Below the pieces are notes generated by a model. The model was not told where the DNA came from. It was given only the letters and a program-made list of their open reading frames with translations, and did not search any database. A stretch of DNA of 64,000 bases, taken from NCBI GenBank assembly GCA_016722525.1, contig JADKJB010000001.1, positions 372,001 to 436,000 on the forward strand. The letters run 5' to 3'. Source of the DNA: Bacteroidota bacterium (GTDB lineage Bacteria; Bacteroidota; Bacteroidia; AKYH767-A; OLB10). This document shows, piece after piece, positions 18,090-26,806 of this stretch. The position numbers were made by a program, and so were the translations under genes. How positions within the stretch are numbered: the first letter of the stretch is position 1; each line of letters begins with the position of its first letter.

Positions 18090-19721
18090 ATGGAAAACGA
18101 AAAAACTTTTAAAAAGTGGTATTATATGCCTTTTCTGTTTGCGATAGTATTGGCGGGTGGAATTTACCTTGGGAATTTACTTCATGTCCCTTTCATTCAG
18201 GAACGTTCTTTTTTTTCTGCAAATACCAATCAATTTAACAAATTTTCGGATGTACTCACTTATATTCAGCAAGAGTATGTTGATACTGTTGACAGGAATC
18301 AACTGGTCAATGTATCTATTGAAAAAATGTTGCAGTCACTCGACCCACATTCCGCATACATTCCTGCTGAAGATTTAAAATCGGCCAATGAACCATTAGA
18401 AGGCAATTTTGAGGGGATCGGAGTTGAATTTCATTTACAGAATGATACCATTATGGTGGTTTCAGCTATTTCAGGAGGGCCTTCTGAAAGTGTTGGCATA
18501 AAAGCCGGCGATCGCATTGTGATGGTTGATGACACTGTTGTTGCCGGGGTGAATATTTCCAATTCCGAAGTAATGCAAAAACTAAGAGGGCCAGGGGGAA
18601 CAAAAGTAAAAGTGAAAATACTTCGTAGATCCGTATCTCAATTATTAGATTTTACTATTACCCGTGGAAAAATTCCTATTTACTCATTAGATGCTTCATT
18701 CATGGTAAATGACAGCACCGGCTACTTTAAAATCAGTCGTTTTGCAGCCACCACCTACGATGAATTTATGCAAGCATCCATTGCTATGAAAAAGAAAGGA
18801 ATGAAGCAACTCATTATCGATTTCAGAGGCAACCCCGGTGGTTATTTGGATGCAGCGACGAAGCTTGCAGATGAATTTCTTGGTAATAAAAAAACTGTTG
18901 TTTATACTGAGGGTAAAGCCAGACCAAGAACAAATTATGAAGCAACGGGTGTTGGAGAATTTGAAAATGCCAAAGTGGTGATTTTAATTGATGAGGGTTC
19001 GGCATCAGCTTCTGAAATTGTTGCCGGTGCTTTGCAAGATTGGGACAGAGCCACCATTGTTGGAAGAAGAAGTTTCGGGAAAGGACTTGTTCAAGAGCAA
19101 ACTGTTTTACCCGATGGATCTGCTTTGCGGCTTACTATTGCCCGCTACTATACGCCAACCGGTCGTAGCATTCAAAAACCTTATAAAGATGGTTACGATG
19201 AGTATAATAATGAATTAAACTCCCGCTTTGATCACAATGAATTGTTAACAGCAGATTCGATTCATTTTCCGGACTCTCTCAAATTTAAAACACCCGGAGG
19301 CAAATTTGTTTATGGCGGTGGTGGTATTATGCCAGATGTATTTGTTCCCATTGACACAACGGGTCGCAATAACGAATTCCTTATTGAAGTAATCAACAAA
19401 AGCGTTATAAGTGAGTTTGCATTTGATTATGTAGATGTTAATCGTGCTAGAATGAAAAGTTACAAATCTTTTACTGATTTTAAAAACAATTTCCAGGTAG
19501 ATAAAATTGTTTTTGATTCCTTCATAAAAGCAGCTTTGGCAAAGGATGTAAAGAAAAATGACAAAGAAATATCAGAAACAGAAGCCTATTTAAAAAATCA
19601 GATAAAAGCTTTTATTGGTCGTCAGGTATTTAAAAACGAAGGTTTTTATCCTATCTTGCTTGGAGTAGATAAAACCTTTTTGAAAGCCATTGAAGTAATT
19701 AATGCCAAACCCGGCAGCTAA
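18090..19721 (+). CDS. ctpA: S41-family C-terminal processing peptidase
   Basis: 543 residues. An N-terminal transmembrane/signal anchor (~13-30) is followed by a helical linker and a PDZ domain (~105-190, GIGVEFHLQNDTIMVVSAISGGPSESVGIKAGD). The S41 protease core carries Ser306 in DEGSASASEIVAGAL and Lys331 in GRRSFGKGLVQ. A ~150-residue C-terminal extension is typical of Bacteroidota members. It is periplasmic and cleaves proteins near their C-termini. Its stop overlaps the next start as TAATG, so translation is probably coupled. Confidence 0.94.
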   Translation: MENEKTFKKWYYMPFLFAIVLAGGIYLGNLLHVPFIQERSFFSANTNQFNKFSDVLTYIQQEYVDTVDRNQLVNVSIEKMLQSLDPHSAYIPAEDLKSANEPLEGNFEGIGVEFHLQNDTIMVVSAISGGPSESVGIKAGDRIVMVDDTVVAGVNISNSEVMQKLRGPGGTKVKVKILRRSVSQLLDFTITRGKIPIYSLDASFMVNDSTGYFKISRFAATTYDEFMQASIAMKKKGMKQLIIDFRGNPGGYLDAATKLADEFLGNKKTVVYTEGKARPRTNYEATGVGEFENAKVVILIDEGSASASEIVAGALQDWDRATIVGRRSFGKGLVQEQTVLPDGSALRLTIARYYTPTGRSIQKPYKDGYDEYNNELNSRFDHNELLTADSIHFPDSLKFKTPGGKFVYGGGGIMPDVFVPIDTTGRNNEFLIEVINKSVISEFAFDYVDVNRARMKSYKSFTDFKNNFQVDKIVFDSFIKAALAKDVKKNDKEISETEAYLKNQIKAFIGRQVFKNEGFYPILLGVDKTFLKAIEVINAKPGS

Positions 19722-19960
19722 TGTTTCAATTACAGGAAAAAAACAGGTCACTGTACTTGGTCGCCCTGGCAATATTTCTTTCCAGAATACCCTTTTTGTT
19801 TTCTGGTTTTGGCTCTGAAGAAGATGCCTACGGTTTAATTTTGACTGCCCGGAATATTTCACTGACAGGCCTATACGAAGTTTCACGTATGCCCGGGCAT
19901 CCTTACAGGAACTTTTACTTGCGATGTTGTGGGAACTACCTCCATGGGTGCTCAATTTAA
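19721..19960 (+). CDS. Membrane glycosyltransferase (GT39/PMT-like), N-terminal fragment
   Basis: First ~65 codons of a polytopic membrane protein spanning 19721-21104. It opens with a hydrophobic helix (SLYLVALAIFLSRIPFLFSGF) and then SEEDAYG, an acidic pair at the position of the catalytic DD/DE of GT39/GT83-type transferases. MPGHP in the next loop is also typical. One T appears lost near 19903, so the last ~15 residues are out of frame; LQELLLAMLWEL is the true continuation. Translationally coupled to ctpA. Confidence 0.6.
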   Translation: MFQLQEKNRSLYLVALAIFLSRIPFLFSGFGSEEDAYGLILTARNISLTGLYEVSRMPGHPYRNFYLRCCGNYLHGCSI

Positions 19961-20619
19961 TGACTGCAACGGTATCGACAACAGGTGTCCTGTTTTTTAT
20001 GTTTACACTTCGACTTTGGAATATTCGAAGTGTAATTCCATCCGGGGTAGCCTTGGCCTTTGTACCTGTTTTATATATTAACAGCACTAATTTAATGGAC
20101 TATACATGGACACTTTCCCTGGTGCTGGTAGCTATGTATTTTGTTGCAAAAAGAAAAATAGTAGTGGCAGCAATCCTTTTAGGAATGGCTTGTGGATTCA
20201 GAATAACTGCAGGGGCCATGGTGGTTGCGTTTGGTGTGCTAATTTATTTTCAGGATCGTACTATTCGACAAATTGTTTTACTTGGAATTGTCACCACAAC
20301 TGTTGCAATTATCTGCTTCATTCCAGTTTATGCTACTTATGGAACTTCTTTCTTCACGTATTATGAATACTTCCCCTACCCTCCTTTTCTTAAAAATATA
20401 TACAAAGCAAGCATTGGAGCCTGGGGAGTGATTGGTTGTGTAGCGGTGGCTGTGGCAGTGGCGGTAAGTTTTTTTTCATGGAGGAAAATGGAAGTAGTTG
20501 GAAAAAATAAGAAAATTCCACTAATTATCATGAGTACACTAACGATAGTATTGTACACGTATTCTTTTTCAAAATTCCTCAGAAATCGGCATTTGTATTA
20601 CCGATGGTACCATTTATAA
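19924..20619 (+). CDS. Membrane glycosyltransferase, middle fragment
   Basis: 231 residues with about six membrane helices and positively charged inner loops. It continues the protein begun at 19721; coding in this frame starts at ~19903, upstream of the listed Met. A second missing T near 20568-20573 ends it, and KIPQKSAFVLPMVPF in the next frame continues the chain. The acceptor sugar or protein is unknown. Confidence 0.55.
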   Translation: MLWELPPWVLNLMTATVSTTGVLFFMFTLRLWNIRSVIPSGVALAFVPVLYINSTNLMDYTWTLSLVLVAMYFVAKRKIVVAAILLGMACGFRITAGAMVVAFGVLIYFQDRTIRQIVLLGIVTTTVAIICFIPVYATYGTSFFTYYEYFPYPPFLKNIYKASIGAWGVIGCVAVAVAVAVSFFSWRKMEVVGKNKKIPLIIMSTLTIVLYTYSFSKFLRNRHLYYRWYHL

Positions 20620-21104
20620 TTATTCTGTTTGCCCTATTACTTTCCAGAAAAATGATGTGGGCATTTGCTTTGGCAATGGTATTTTCCTGTTTTCTTTTGG
20701 GTATTAATTTAGATGATCCTTTGCCGGGAAGTAAGGCATCTTCCCTTGCCTTTCGAACCACCATTGGCAATACTGCTGTTGCTATCGATCCGCTTACCGG
20801 AATGGTCACAGCAGATTTAACCAAAAGAGCTCAAAAAATAAAATATGCTAAAGACGTTGTTAAGAAACTGGCTGCTATCAATACTAAAACGGTAATCATT
20901 GCAGGGTGGTGGCAAAATGAATTGAATTATTTTTCATTGAAAAATAAAAATCCTTTGGTAACCTATGTTTATTATTCCGATGAAAAAGAGCGTATGGAAT
21001 TTAAAAACAATGGCTCCCAAATTTATTTTCTGCCTGAACAGGATTTTTATAATGACCTACGGTTTAAGGGTGCTTTTACTAATACTGTTGCTGAACCTTT
21101 TTGA
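20604..21104 (+). CDS. Membrane glycosyltransferase, C-terminal fragment
   Basis: Begins with the last membrane helices (MVPFIIILFALLLSRKMMWAFALAMVF). A ~110-residue soluble tail follows, ending in the TVAEPF stop at 21104. Its alpha/beta pattern (KTVIIAGWWQNELNYF, LVTYVYY, IYFLPEQDFYNDL) resembles the periplasmic C-terminal domain of PMT-like enzymes. With the two upstream fragments it gives ~460 residues. Confidence 0.55.
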   Translation: MVPFIIILFALLLSRKMMWAFALAMVFSCFLLGINLDDPLPGSKASSLAFRTTIGNTAVAIDPLTGMVTADLTKRAQKIKYAKDVVKKLAAINTKTVIIAGWWQNELNYFSLKNKNPLVTYVYYSDEKERMEFKNNGSQIYFLPEQDFYNDLRFKGAFTNTVAEPF

Positions 21105-21112
21105 GACTGATG

Positions 21113-21349
21113 TTAAATTAGAAATTTTAAGCCATTCAAAAATTATTTTCGGTTGCTCTGAAAAGGAATACCAGTGGAATTATCCTCGCTCAGAATCATC
21201 CACTTGGAAATTTGAATCACAGTAATGCCGATTTGGACTTAACTAAAAAATTAAAAAGTGCTGAACAGATTTTAGATATTCAAATTTGGGATCATACTAT
21301 TTTGATGTTAAATAGTATCTCGTTCGAACTTCCAAACATAAACCTGTAA
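21113..21349 (+). pseudogene. RadC/JAB-domain remnant 1
   Basis: Two frames together encode the C-terminal half of a RadC-like JAB protein. TDVK...SKIIFG is followed, after a shift, by ALKRNTSGIILAQNHPLGN and NADLDLTKKLKSAEQILDI, then WDHTILM. In intact RadC the motif is HNHPSG with a following S-x-x-D. Here the first His is Gln and Ser is Leu, so the metal site is damaged. There is no start codon or N-terminal helix-hairpin-helix. Confidence 0.75.
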
Positions 21350-21378
21350 ATACCGGGCTTGATGGATGAAACATTTAA

Positions 21379-21510
21379 TTAAAATAAATTTAAAGTAATA
21401 GTTTGTTGCAAAATTAAATTCCCTTTGCTGTCATAAATTCGTAGGTTGTACTGTTTACTAAAATCTATATCTTTAAAATTAAAATACACTTTGCTGTTAG
21501 AGGGGTTTGG
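21379..21510 (-). pseudogene. Orphan T9SS sorting-domain remnant
   Basis: Bases 21510 to 21379 on the minus strand read PNPSNSKVYFNFKDIDF..., then YNLRIYDSKGNLILQQ and a TAA. This is the PNP-start core of a type A sorting domain, missing its last strands. It follows in the same frame directly after the TAG of the TnpA-like fragment. A T9SS gene therefore seems to have lost its body and gained transposase sequence at this point. Confidence 0.7.
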
Positions 21511-21681
21511 CTAAACCAACATTTTAGGTGCCACCCAACTGATTAGAGTGTGGTAATTGATGCCGTGCTCTTTGCTAAAAGCCATTCTGCTTTTTCCGCT
21601 CTGTTTCCAACCCTCAATTAAAGCTTGCTTTTCCTCCTGAGAATAAGTCTTTTTAATAAATGTTGCATCGGTTTGTTCCAT
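21511..21681 (-). pseudogene. IS66-type TnpA/helix-turn-helix remnant
   Basis: From M17 of the longer frame: MEQTDATFIKKTYSQEEKQA..., then GWKQSGKSRMAFSKEHGINYHTLISW. This is the N-terminal helix-turn-helix of small IS66-family accessory proteins (TnpA) in Bacteroidota. It stops after ~56 codons and runs into an orphan T9SS tail. No TnpB or TnpC follows and no terminal repeats were seen, so it is a fragment rather than a complete insertion sequence. Confidence 0.65.
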
Positions 21682-21782
21682 TGACCAGGTATTTATATAT
21701 TTAACGGGCAAAGGAAAACTATGATTCAACTTAAATCAAGATTTAGTTTGTCGGATGGATACGAGGAATCCGACGGAGGTGG

Positions 21783-21863
21783 ATCTTAGAAATTACAATT
21801 CTAGATCACATTATAATAACTTCTAAATCTTTCTTTTCTTTTGTAGATAAAGGAATTATATAA
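21783..21863 (+). pseudogene. RadC remnant 2 (last 26 codons)
   Basis: Reads ILEITILDHIIITSKSFFSF, then VDKGII and TAA. This is the final strand-helix of RadC (consensus DHIIIT...SF...G). Nothing recognisable as RadC lies immediately 5' of it. It matches the end of remnant 3 at 24.3 kb closely in protein sequence. Confidence 0.65.
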
Positions 21864-21986
21864 TTTAAAAAGTTTTGTTTTTGATTCGATCGTATAATAC
21901 TTTGAACTGTTTTTTATAAAAATTGTACTAGCAAGAAAAGCATAATTGAAAAATTGAATTGTTATTATTTAGTTTTAAAATTATCA

Positions 21987-22184
21987 TTAGTGCTTATTGA
22001 AATTACTTCTAATGATCATTGTTAGACTAAAAATAATTATGAATGATGGAATACCAACTTTAATAAGTGAAATTATTGACTCTGTTTTATAGTTGGATAT
22101 AGAAGTATATAATCCAAAGATTCCAGCAATTATCAAAAAATAATAACTTGAAGTTTTGGTTTTAATATTATCTGGTCCTGACAT
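21987..22184 (-). CDS. Small hypothetical membrane protein
   Basis: 65 residues with two predicted membrane helices (SSYYFLIIAGIFGLYTSI and VGIPSFIIIFSLTMII), very AT-rich. It is 14 bp downstream of the 172-residue membrane protein and in the same direction as the RHS gene, so all three may be co-transcribed. It could be an extra immunity or anchoring factor, but no family was recognised. Confidence 0.5.
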   Translation of the reverse strand: MSGPDNIKTKTSSYYFLIIAGIFGLYTSISNYKTESIISLIKVGIPSFIIIFSLTMIIRSNFNKH

Positions 22185-22198
22185 AATATTTTGAGAAT

Positions 22199-22717
22199 TT
22201 AATTATAAATTTTAGTTTTAATTTTTCTAGAATTCATATAATAGGAAAAATGTTCAATATCTTTTTTTGCTAACATGCTATATATAAACCTATATCTAAT
22301 TTGTTTTTGCTCTGTATCCAAATAAAAAATTTCAAAACCTGGAAACTGTAAATACGCTCCCTTTGAATATATTTTGATTTCATTAATGAGTTCCAACTTA
22401 ATAATTTTAGGTTTCAAAAAAATCAATATTAGAGGCTTGGAAATAATTAAACTTCCGTTTTTTACAATAATCCACCTGCCAGTAAATCCAATAAAAAAAA
22501 ATGTAGTAACACATGCGAATTTGACAAAATATATTATATTATCTATTGTTAAATTGTTATCAATATAACAAAAAAATAACATTAACAAGCTAATTCCAAA
22601 TACCATAATCAATATTTCTATGATATTGGGATTTATTCTAAAAGTTTCTATGCTTGAATTCATTTTCTTCGTGATAATAGGGAGGGATAAAATTTTTATC
22701 AAGTTCTTTGAAATCAT
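22199..22717 (-). CDS. Membrane protein, candidate RHS immunity protein
   Basis: 172 residues. Two membrane helices (IIEILIMVFGISLLMLFFCY and FVKFACVTTFFFIGFTG) are followed by a ~100-residue cytoplasmic beta-rich domain like a bacterial PH domain. The start overlaps the RHS stop by 4 bp, as expected for a toxin-immunity pair. It is strikingly AT-rich with many ATA/AAA codons compared with flanking housekeeping genes, suggesting transfer. No family was recognised; the immunity role is inferred from position. Confidence 0.6.
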   Translation of the reverse strand: MISKNLIKILSLPIITKKMNSSIETFRINPNIIEILIMVFGISLLMLFFCYIDNNLTIDNIIYFVKFACVTTFFFIGFTGRWIIVKNGSLIISKPLILIFLKPKIIKLELINEIKIYSKGAYLQFPGFEIFYLDTEQKQIRYRFIYSMLAKKDIEHFSYYMNSRKIKTKIYN

Positions 22718-24081
22718 TTTCTAGTATTATTATATATTGAGCTTGCATCTATCATCAAACCTGGCAGTGAACCAATATTCCTATTTATTAATACCCCATA
22801 CACTCCTGATGCAACTCCAACTGCATCCACAGAGTTTTTAATATAACCTATATTTTTCAAAGTTTCAGGATTGGAAATATTTGAAGATGCACCAGATAAC
22901 CCATCCAGGTTATTTATTATTGATAATCCCGAAACAACATATGTTACAGAAGCAAAAGCCCCTTTCGCAGCAAGGATAGAGGAACCACCAGCCATGATAC
23001 CAAAAATATTTAATGCATTATTTACAGCTTTTTTAGAAAGCATATTACTGTTTGCATTTACTCCATCAGCTGAGCCTTCTTCAAAATAATTTAAAAATCT
23101 TGTGACGGAAGTGTTTTTATTATCAGTACTTCCATTTACTCCACCGCCAGCCATTAAATTTATTGGACTATTATCCTTAACGGTATAACCTTTATGAAAA
23201 TATCCTTTACTTTCAGTGCCGTCCGATGAGGTATACGTGAATTCAGAATCAAAATATTTTTCTCCCCCACCTGAATTCGAAAATGAATTTAGCATCTCAC
23301 CATGAGTTTCAGCAATATATTTATCCATTGCATCATTAAGTGAATTTGTAGCACCAGAAAGACTAGAGAAAGTGCCTGTAGTTGCGCCATTAAAACTCGC
23401 TTTATAAAATGAAAATGAAACACCCCCAGCAGGTTTCATTAATTGATCAAAATAGGCTTCATTATTCACCCTTTTACCTTTAGAATTGGTGGTCCAGGAA
23501 CTACCAGAAATACCTATGTAACTGTCTGAAAATCTAGCAGCATTCATGAATTTAGCATATGTTACAGACCCCTCACCTCCTCCTCCATGTGTTTCTGCAT
23601 CATTCAATCCATCCCCTGACATAGTTGGTGCAAATGCCAGGCCTCCATCTGGATCAATATGACTCACTGGATTATTACCCATAGCCACATAGGGATTGAA
23701 GTACTGCATTTTCGGATCTTGTACTCCCCACCGACCCAAGGTCGCATCATAGTGCCGAAGTCCGAAATCAAGTCTGCTCAAATTGAGTTGTGATTGCAAT
23801 TCTTTGCCTTGATATTGTAATTTATTGATAGGGTCAAAGGATAAACTGGTTTGGCTCTGGAATTGGTTAAGTAAACCAAACGGATAGTAATCATTCAATT
23901 CAGACACATTTGATTTTTTATGCAAGATGGTTAAATTGTCGAAATACACAGGCGTAGGACTTTCATTGGCAACATAAATGTAAATGTAGCCATTTTTTGG
24001 AATAACGATATTCTGAATAGCTAAATCATTTACAGAGTTTTCAGTAGTAACTGGGATTATTCCGGAGGCATCTGCGATCAA
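22714..24081 (-). CDS. RHS repeat-associated core protein with variable C-terminus (5'-truncated)
   Basis: Residues ~55-145 are the RHS core end: YYPFGLLNQF, YQGKELQ, LNLSRLDFGLRHYDATLGRW, and the hinge FNPYVAMGNNPVSHIDPDGG. After the DPDG hinge comes a ~310-residue Gly/Ser-rich tip ending in hydrophobic segments (ALNIFGIMAGGSSILAAKG). That is the position of polymorphic toxins, but no known nuclease or deaminase motif was seen. Upstream, a lost A near 24119-24122 hides ~35 more codons (IPLALHFKATEKITFGIHTLEG...). Then the gene meets a RadC remnant, so most of the RHS shell is missing. Confidence 0.75.
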   Translation of the reverse strand: MIADASGIIPVTTENSVNDLAIQNIVIPKNGYIYIYVANESPTPVYFDNLTILHKKSNVSELNDYYPFGLLNQFQSQTSLSFDPINKLQYQGKELQSQLNLSRLDFGLRHYDATLGRWGVQDPKMQYFNPYVAMGNNPVSHIDPDGGLAFAPTMSGDGLNDAETHGGGGEGSVTYAKFMNAARFSDSYIGISGSSWTTNSKGKRVNNEAYFDQLMKPAGGVSFSFYKASFNGATTGTFSSLSGATNSLNDAMDKYIAETHGEMLNSFSNSGGGEKYFDSEFTYTSSDGTESKGYFHKGYTVKDNSPINLMAGGGVNGSTDNKNTSVTRFLNYFEEGSADGVNANSNMLSKKAVNNALNIFGIMAGGSSILAAKGAFASVTYVVSGLSIINNLDGLSGASSNISNPETLKNIGYIKNSVDAVGVASGVYGVLINRNIGSLPGLMIDASSIYNNTRK

Positions 24082-24159
24082 GTTAAAATCTTCGTCAAGG
24101 GTGATATAGGCGAGGTGCTTTTAATAGCATCGGAGGAGTTGCCTTCTAGGGTGTGGATC

Positions 24160-24374
24160 CCGAAAGTAATTTTCTCTGTAGCTTTAAAGTGTAATGCCAG
24201 CGGAATCATTCTTGCTCATAATCATCCAAGTGGAAATTTGAATCCTAGCGATGCTGATCTGAATCTTAAAAAAAGCTGAAAAGTGGTGGACAGATTTTGG
24301 AGATTATGATTTTAGATTATATCATTTTAACTCCAGAATCTTATTTCTCTTTTGCGGATGAAGGAACCATATAA
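24160..24374 (+). pseudogene. RadC remnant 3 (JAB domain)
   Basis: Reads PKVIFSVALKCNASGIILAH, then NHPSGNLNPSDADLNL, with the metal-binding HNHPSG-x-x-x-x-S-x-x-D intact. After a frameshift in an A7 run it continues KKLKSGGQILEIMILDYIIL to the normal RadC end (FADEGTI, TAA at 24372-24374). No N-terminus exists. Its 5' part overlaps, on the opposite strand, the truncated start of the RHS gene, which marks the recombination junction. Confidence 0.75.
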
Positions 24375-24417
24375 ATGTTGAGAACGGATAAACAGAATTA
24401 AAAGCAGTTAAGAATAC

Positions 24418-25650
24418 TTATTCCATAACTAATCTGCCACATGCGAGTTTTTGTTTATTTTGATTAAAAATACAATAAGTAAATGTTCCTGAACTTATGT
24501 TCCTTTTCTGAATTTCAAATTCCATTGAAGTGACTTTAGTTTCATAAACTACTTTTCCATCCATTTGATATAACTGAAATATTAATGGTAATTTGCCTTT
24601 ATGATTTTCTGAGAGCGAAATATGTGTAGAATTATTAAATGGATTTGGAAATATTTTGATTTCATTACTTAATTCTTCCTGTGATGGAAGTGAGGTTACG
24701 GTATCACCCCATGCGGCAATCAAATTTGCAGTGGTGTCTCCTACTGTCGTAAAACCACCTCCGATAGCCAAATCATTATTGTAACTTAATAAAGCGTATA
24801 TAGCTCCACACAAGGTATCTTGAATATAAGTACCTCTCCCTAGTGGCATCCAATCATTTCCATCCCATTTTGCTATACCTGACAATGTATCACCGTTGGA
24901 ATTAAAGCAATATCCAATATTATTTCCAATGTACACTTCATTTTTGTGAACATATACTTCCGATGGCACTAAACTTGGACCGTTTGGACCAACAGCGTTC
25001 CAGATATTTCCATCCCAAAAAGCTACATTTGATGGGCAAGGTAAAGTGCCTCCATTAGCAAAACTAAAACTTCCAACAGCATATAATCGATTGTTAGTAG
25101 TGTCTGCATATAAGTCAACTACATCACCATTTAATCCACCTCCAACGGCACTCCACGAAGTTCCATCAAACTTCGCAATGTTGGGTATGCTTACGCCATT
25201 TACTGTATAAAAATAGCCTCCTACATACAATTCATTGTTAAAAACCTCAAGTGCATATACCTCGGATAAACCAAGTGATAAGGTACAAACAGGATACCAA
25301 TTGGTACCATCCCAACGGGCAATATCTCGGATTGTCATACTATCAATCGAAGTGGTGTTGCCTCCAACGTACAAACTTCCATTGTATACAGCCATTGCAT
25401 GTAGAGTTCCCGATGTAATACCACTTCCTAAAGAATGCCATTGATTCCCATCCCACCTTGCAATTCCTCTCGTATTTGGTATGGTTCCTTGGGCTGAAAA
25501 TGCTCCACCAACAATTAAATCACCATTAAATTCCCTCATGCATTTTGGCCCTACTTTAAGAGTTCCAGTACCTATAGAATTCCAAGTGGCTCCATTCCAA
25601 CGCGCAACACTTTTTATGACATTAGTTCCAGACCCAGTTATTCCCCACAT
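24418..25650 (-). CDS. Secreted beta-propeller-like T9SS protein
   Basis: Repeats of ~50 residues: 'IARWDGxxWxxLGxG ... MxxYNxxLYVGGxF' recurs about seven times, a Kelch-like or propeller pattern. The end is a type A sorting domain (IKIFPNPFNNSTHISL ... FTYCIFNQNKQKLACGRLV). The true start is at 25790 (MKRRILFTLFIFCLTTSQGQ, a signal peptide). A missing G in a G run near 25650 splits the first ~47 codons off (YACG-G-ITGSGT). The whole protein is ~457 residues. No catalytic motif was recognised. Confidence 0.8.
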   Translation of the reverse strand: MWGITGSGTNVIKSVARWNGATWNSIGTGTLKVGPKCMREFNGDLIVGGAFSAQGTIPNTRGIARWDGNQWHSLGSGITSGTLHAMAVYNGSLYVGGNTTSIDSMTIRDIARWDGTNWYPVCTLSLGLSEVYALEVFNNELYVGGYFYTVNGVSIPNIAKFDGTSWSAVGGGLNGDVVDLYADTTNNRLYAVGSFSFANGGTLPCPSNVAFWDGNIWNAVGPNGPSLVPSEVYVHKNEVYIGNNIGYCFNSNGDTLSGIAKWDGNDWMPLGRGTYIQDTLCGAIYALLSYNNDLAIGGGFTTVGDTTANLIAAWGDTVTSLPSQEELSNEIKIFPNPFNNSTHISLSENHKGKLPLIFQLYQMDGKVVYETKVTSMEFEIQKRNISSGTFTYCIFNQNKQKLACGRLVME

Positions 25651-25802
25651 GCATACAACTCATTGTTATAAATTAATAAGTCATAAATCACATTTGGCGG
25701 AATAAATCCTGCACCATACGGTTTCCAAACCTGACCCTGACTAGTGGTCAAACAGAATATAAAAAGCGTAAACAATATTCTTCTTTTCATAAGCTAAAAT
25801 AA

Positions 25803-25830
25803 CTCCCTACTGCAACAATGCAGTAGGGAG
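25803..25830 (-). terminator. Intrinsic terminator after the 2,100-residue T9SS protein
   Basis: Perfect 12-bp inverted repeat (CTCCCTACTGCA / TGCAGTAGGGAG, loop ACAA). It lies 17 bp after the 25847 stop and before the ATG at 25790. A short T-rich run (TTATTTT) follows on the minus strand. Confidence 0.75.
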
Positions 25831-25846
25831 GAGTAAATATAGTAAA

Positions 25847-26806
25847 TTATTTAGTAATTACCAATTTCTTTTGAAAGCGGGATTCATTGTTCTTTATAAC
25901 ACAGAGATATATACCTGGAGATAATTCTGTTAGTTGCAATCTGAATTGATTTTTCCCCGAAGGCACTTCCTTTTTCATTATTAAGCTTCCAAAAACATCA
26001 AATAGTTCAAAAACTGCCATTTCCGCACTTTCATCTAGATTGTAAGAGATAGTAACCTGATTTATGGTGGGATTCGGATTTAATGATAACTGATTGGAAT
26101 TAATTTTTTTAACTTCGATTTCACTCTTAATTTGTCCTGTCCCGAATCTGCTTTCTGATTCAATATCATCTTCAAATTCTTCATCGAAAACCAGCTTAAG
26201 AATTGATCGGGCGTTTGCTGATGCCAATGATGCCTCTGTTTTTTCAGCGATTTCGTATAGCATAGCATGTTGTGTACTGTCTATATCAAAAACGGTTTGA
26301 TTGTTCAATACCAACTGCAATAACAATCCTTGAACTGCCATCCAATCTGGGTCGATGGTTTCTATTTCAGATAATGTATTGTAAATCTCTTGACTAGTTT
26401 CATCAAGGTTTAGACCAATACTCGTAGAAAACAAGGTTTGAATATTTGCCTCGGAGCTTAATAACAAAAGGGCCTCTACTGCAGCATCGACTGAATCACT
26501 ATCTGCATAGTAACGTATCATATCATTAACATACAATTGTTGGTTCACTTTTTTCTGAGTAATTTGTTTTGCAAGTCCAGCCAAGGTTGGATGTAAAGTA
26601 TAATTTCCTTGTATTGCCATTAAATCAGCCTTATCTGTTGAATCCAAACTTGTATTTTCATTAAGAATTTCATTTTTAACATAATCAGAAAGTATAGAGT
26701 TGGCAACAAAAACATTTTTTAAGCTAGGTGAGGTTAGGGCTGAATGAGATCTACTCAATTCAACCAAAACGGAATCGCTCAAAGGAGGCCGCCAACAAGA
26801 TATCAC
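25847..26806 (-). CDS. Giant T9SS protein, C-terminal fragment
   Basis: Contains a ~200-residue helical region (LSDYVKNEILNENTSLDSTDKADLM..., with repeated 'LL.L' helices). A standard type A sorting domain follows (LSLNPNPTINQVTISY, AVFELFDVFGSLI, LSPGIYLCVIKNNESRFQKKL). It is the tail of one protein that begins at 32164: upstream of the frame break near 26790, CNDRIIAVTSDIDSLVTEYN, ETGDLLYEITYNGDEED and LSDILLAA join directly onto PLSDSVLVELSRSH. Confidence 0.75.
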   Translation of the reverse strand: MISCWRPPLSDSVLVELSRSHSALTSPSLKNVFVANSILSDYVKNEILNENTSLDSTDKADLMAIQGNYTLHPTLAGLAKQITQKKVNQQLYVNDMIRYYADSDSVDAAVEALLLLSSEANIQTLFSTSIGLNLDETSQEIYNTLSEIETIDPDWMAVQGLLLQLVLNNQTVFDIDSTQHAMLYEIAEKTEASLASANARSILKLVFDEEFEDDIESESRFGTGQIKSEIEVKKINSNQLSLNPNPTINQVTISYNLDESAEMAVFELFDVFGSLIMKKEVPSGKNQFRLQLTELSPGIYLCVIKNNESRFQKKLVITK

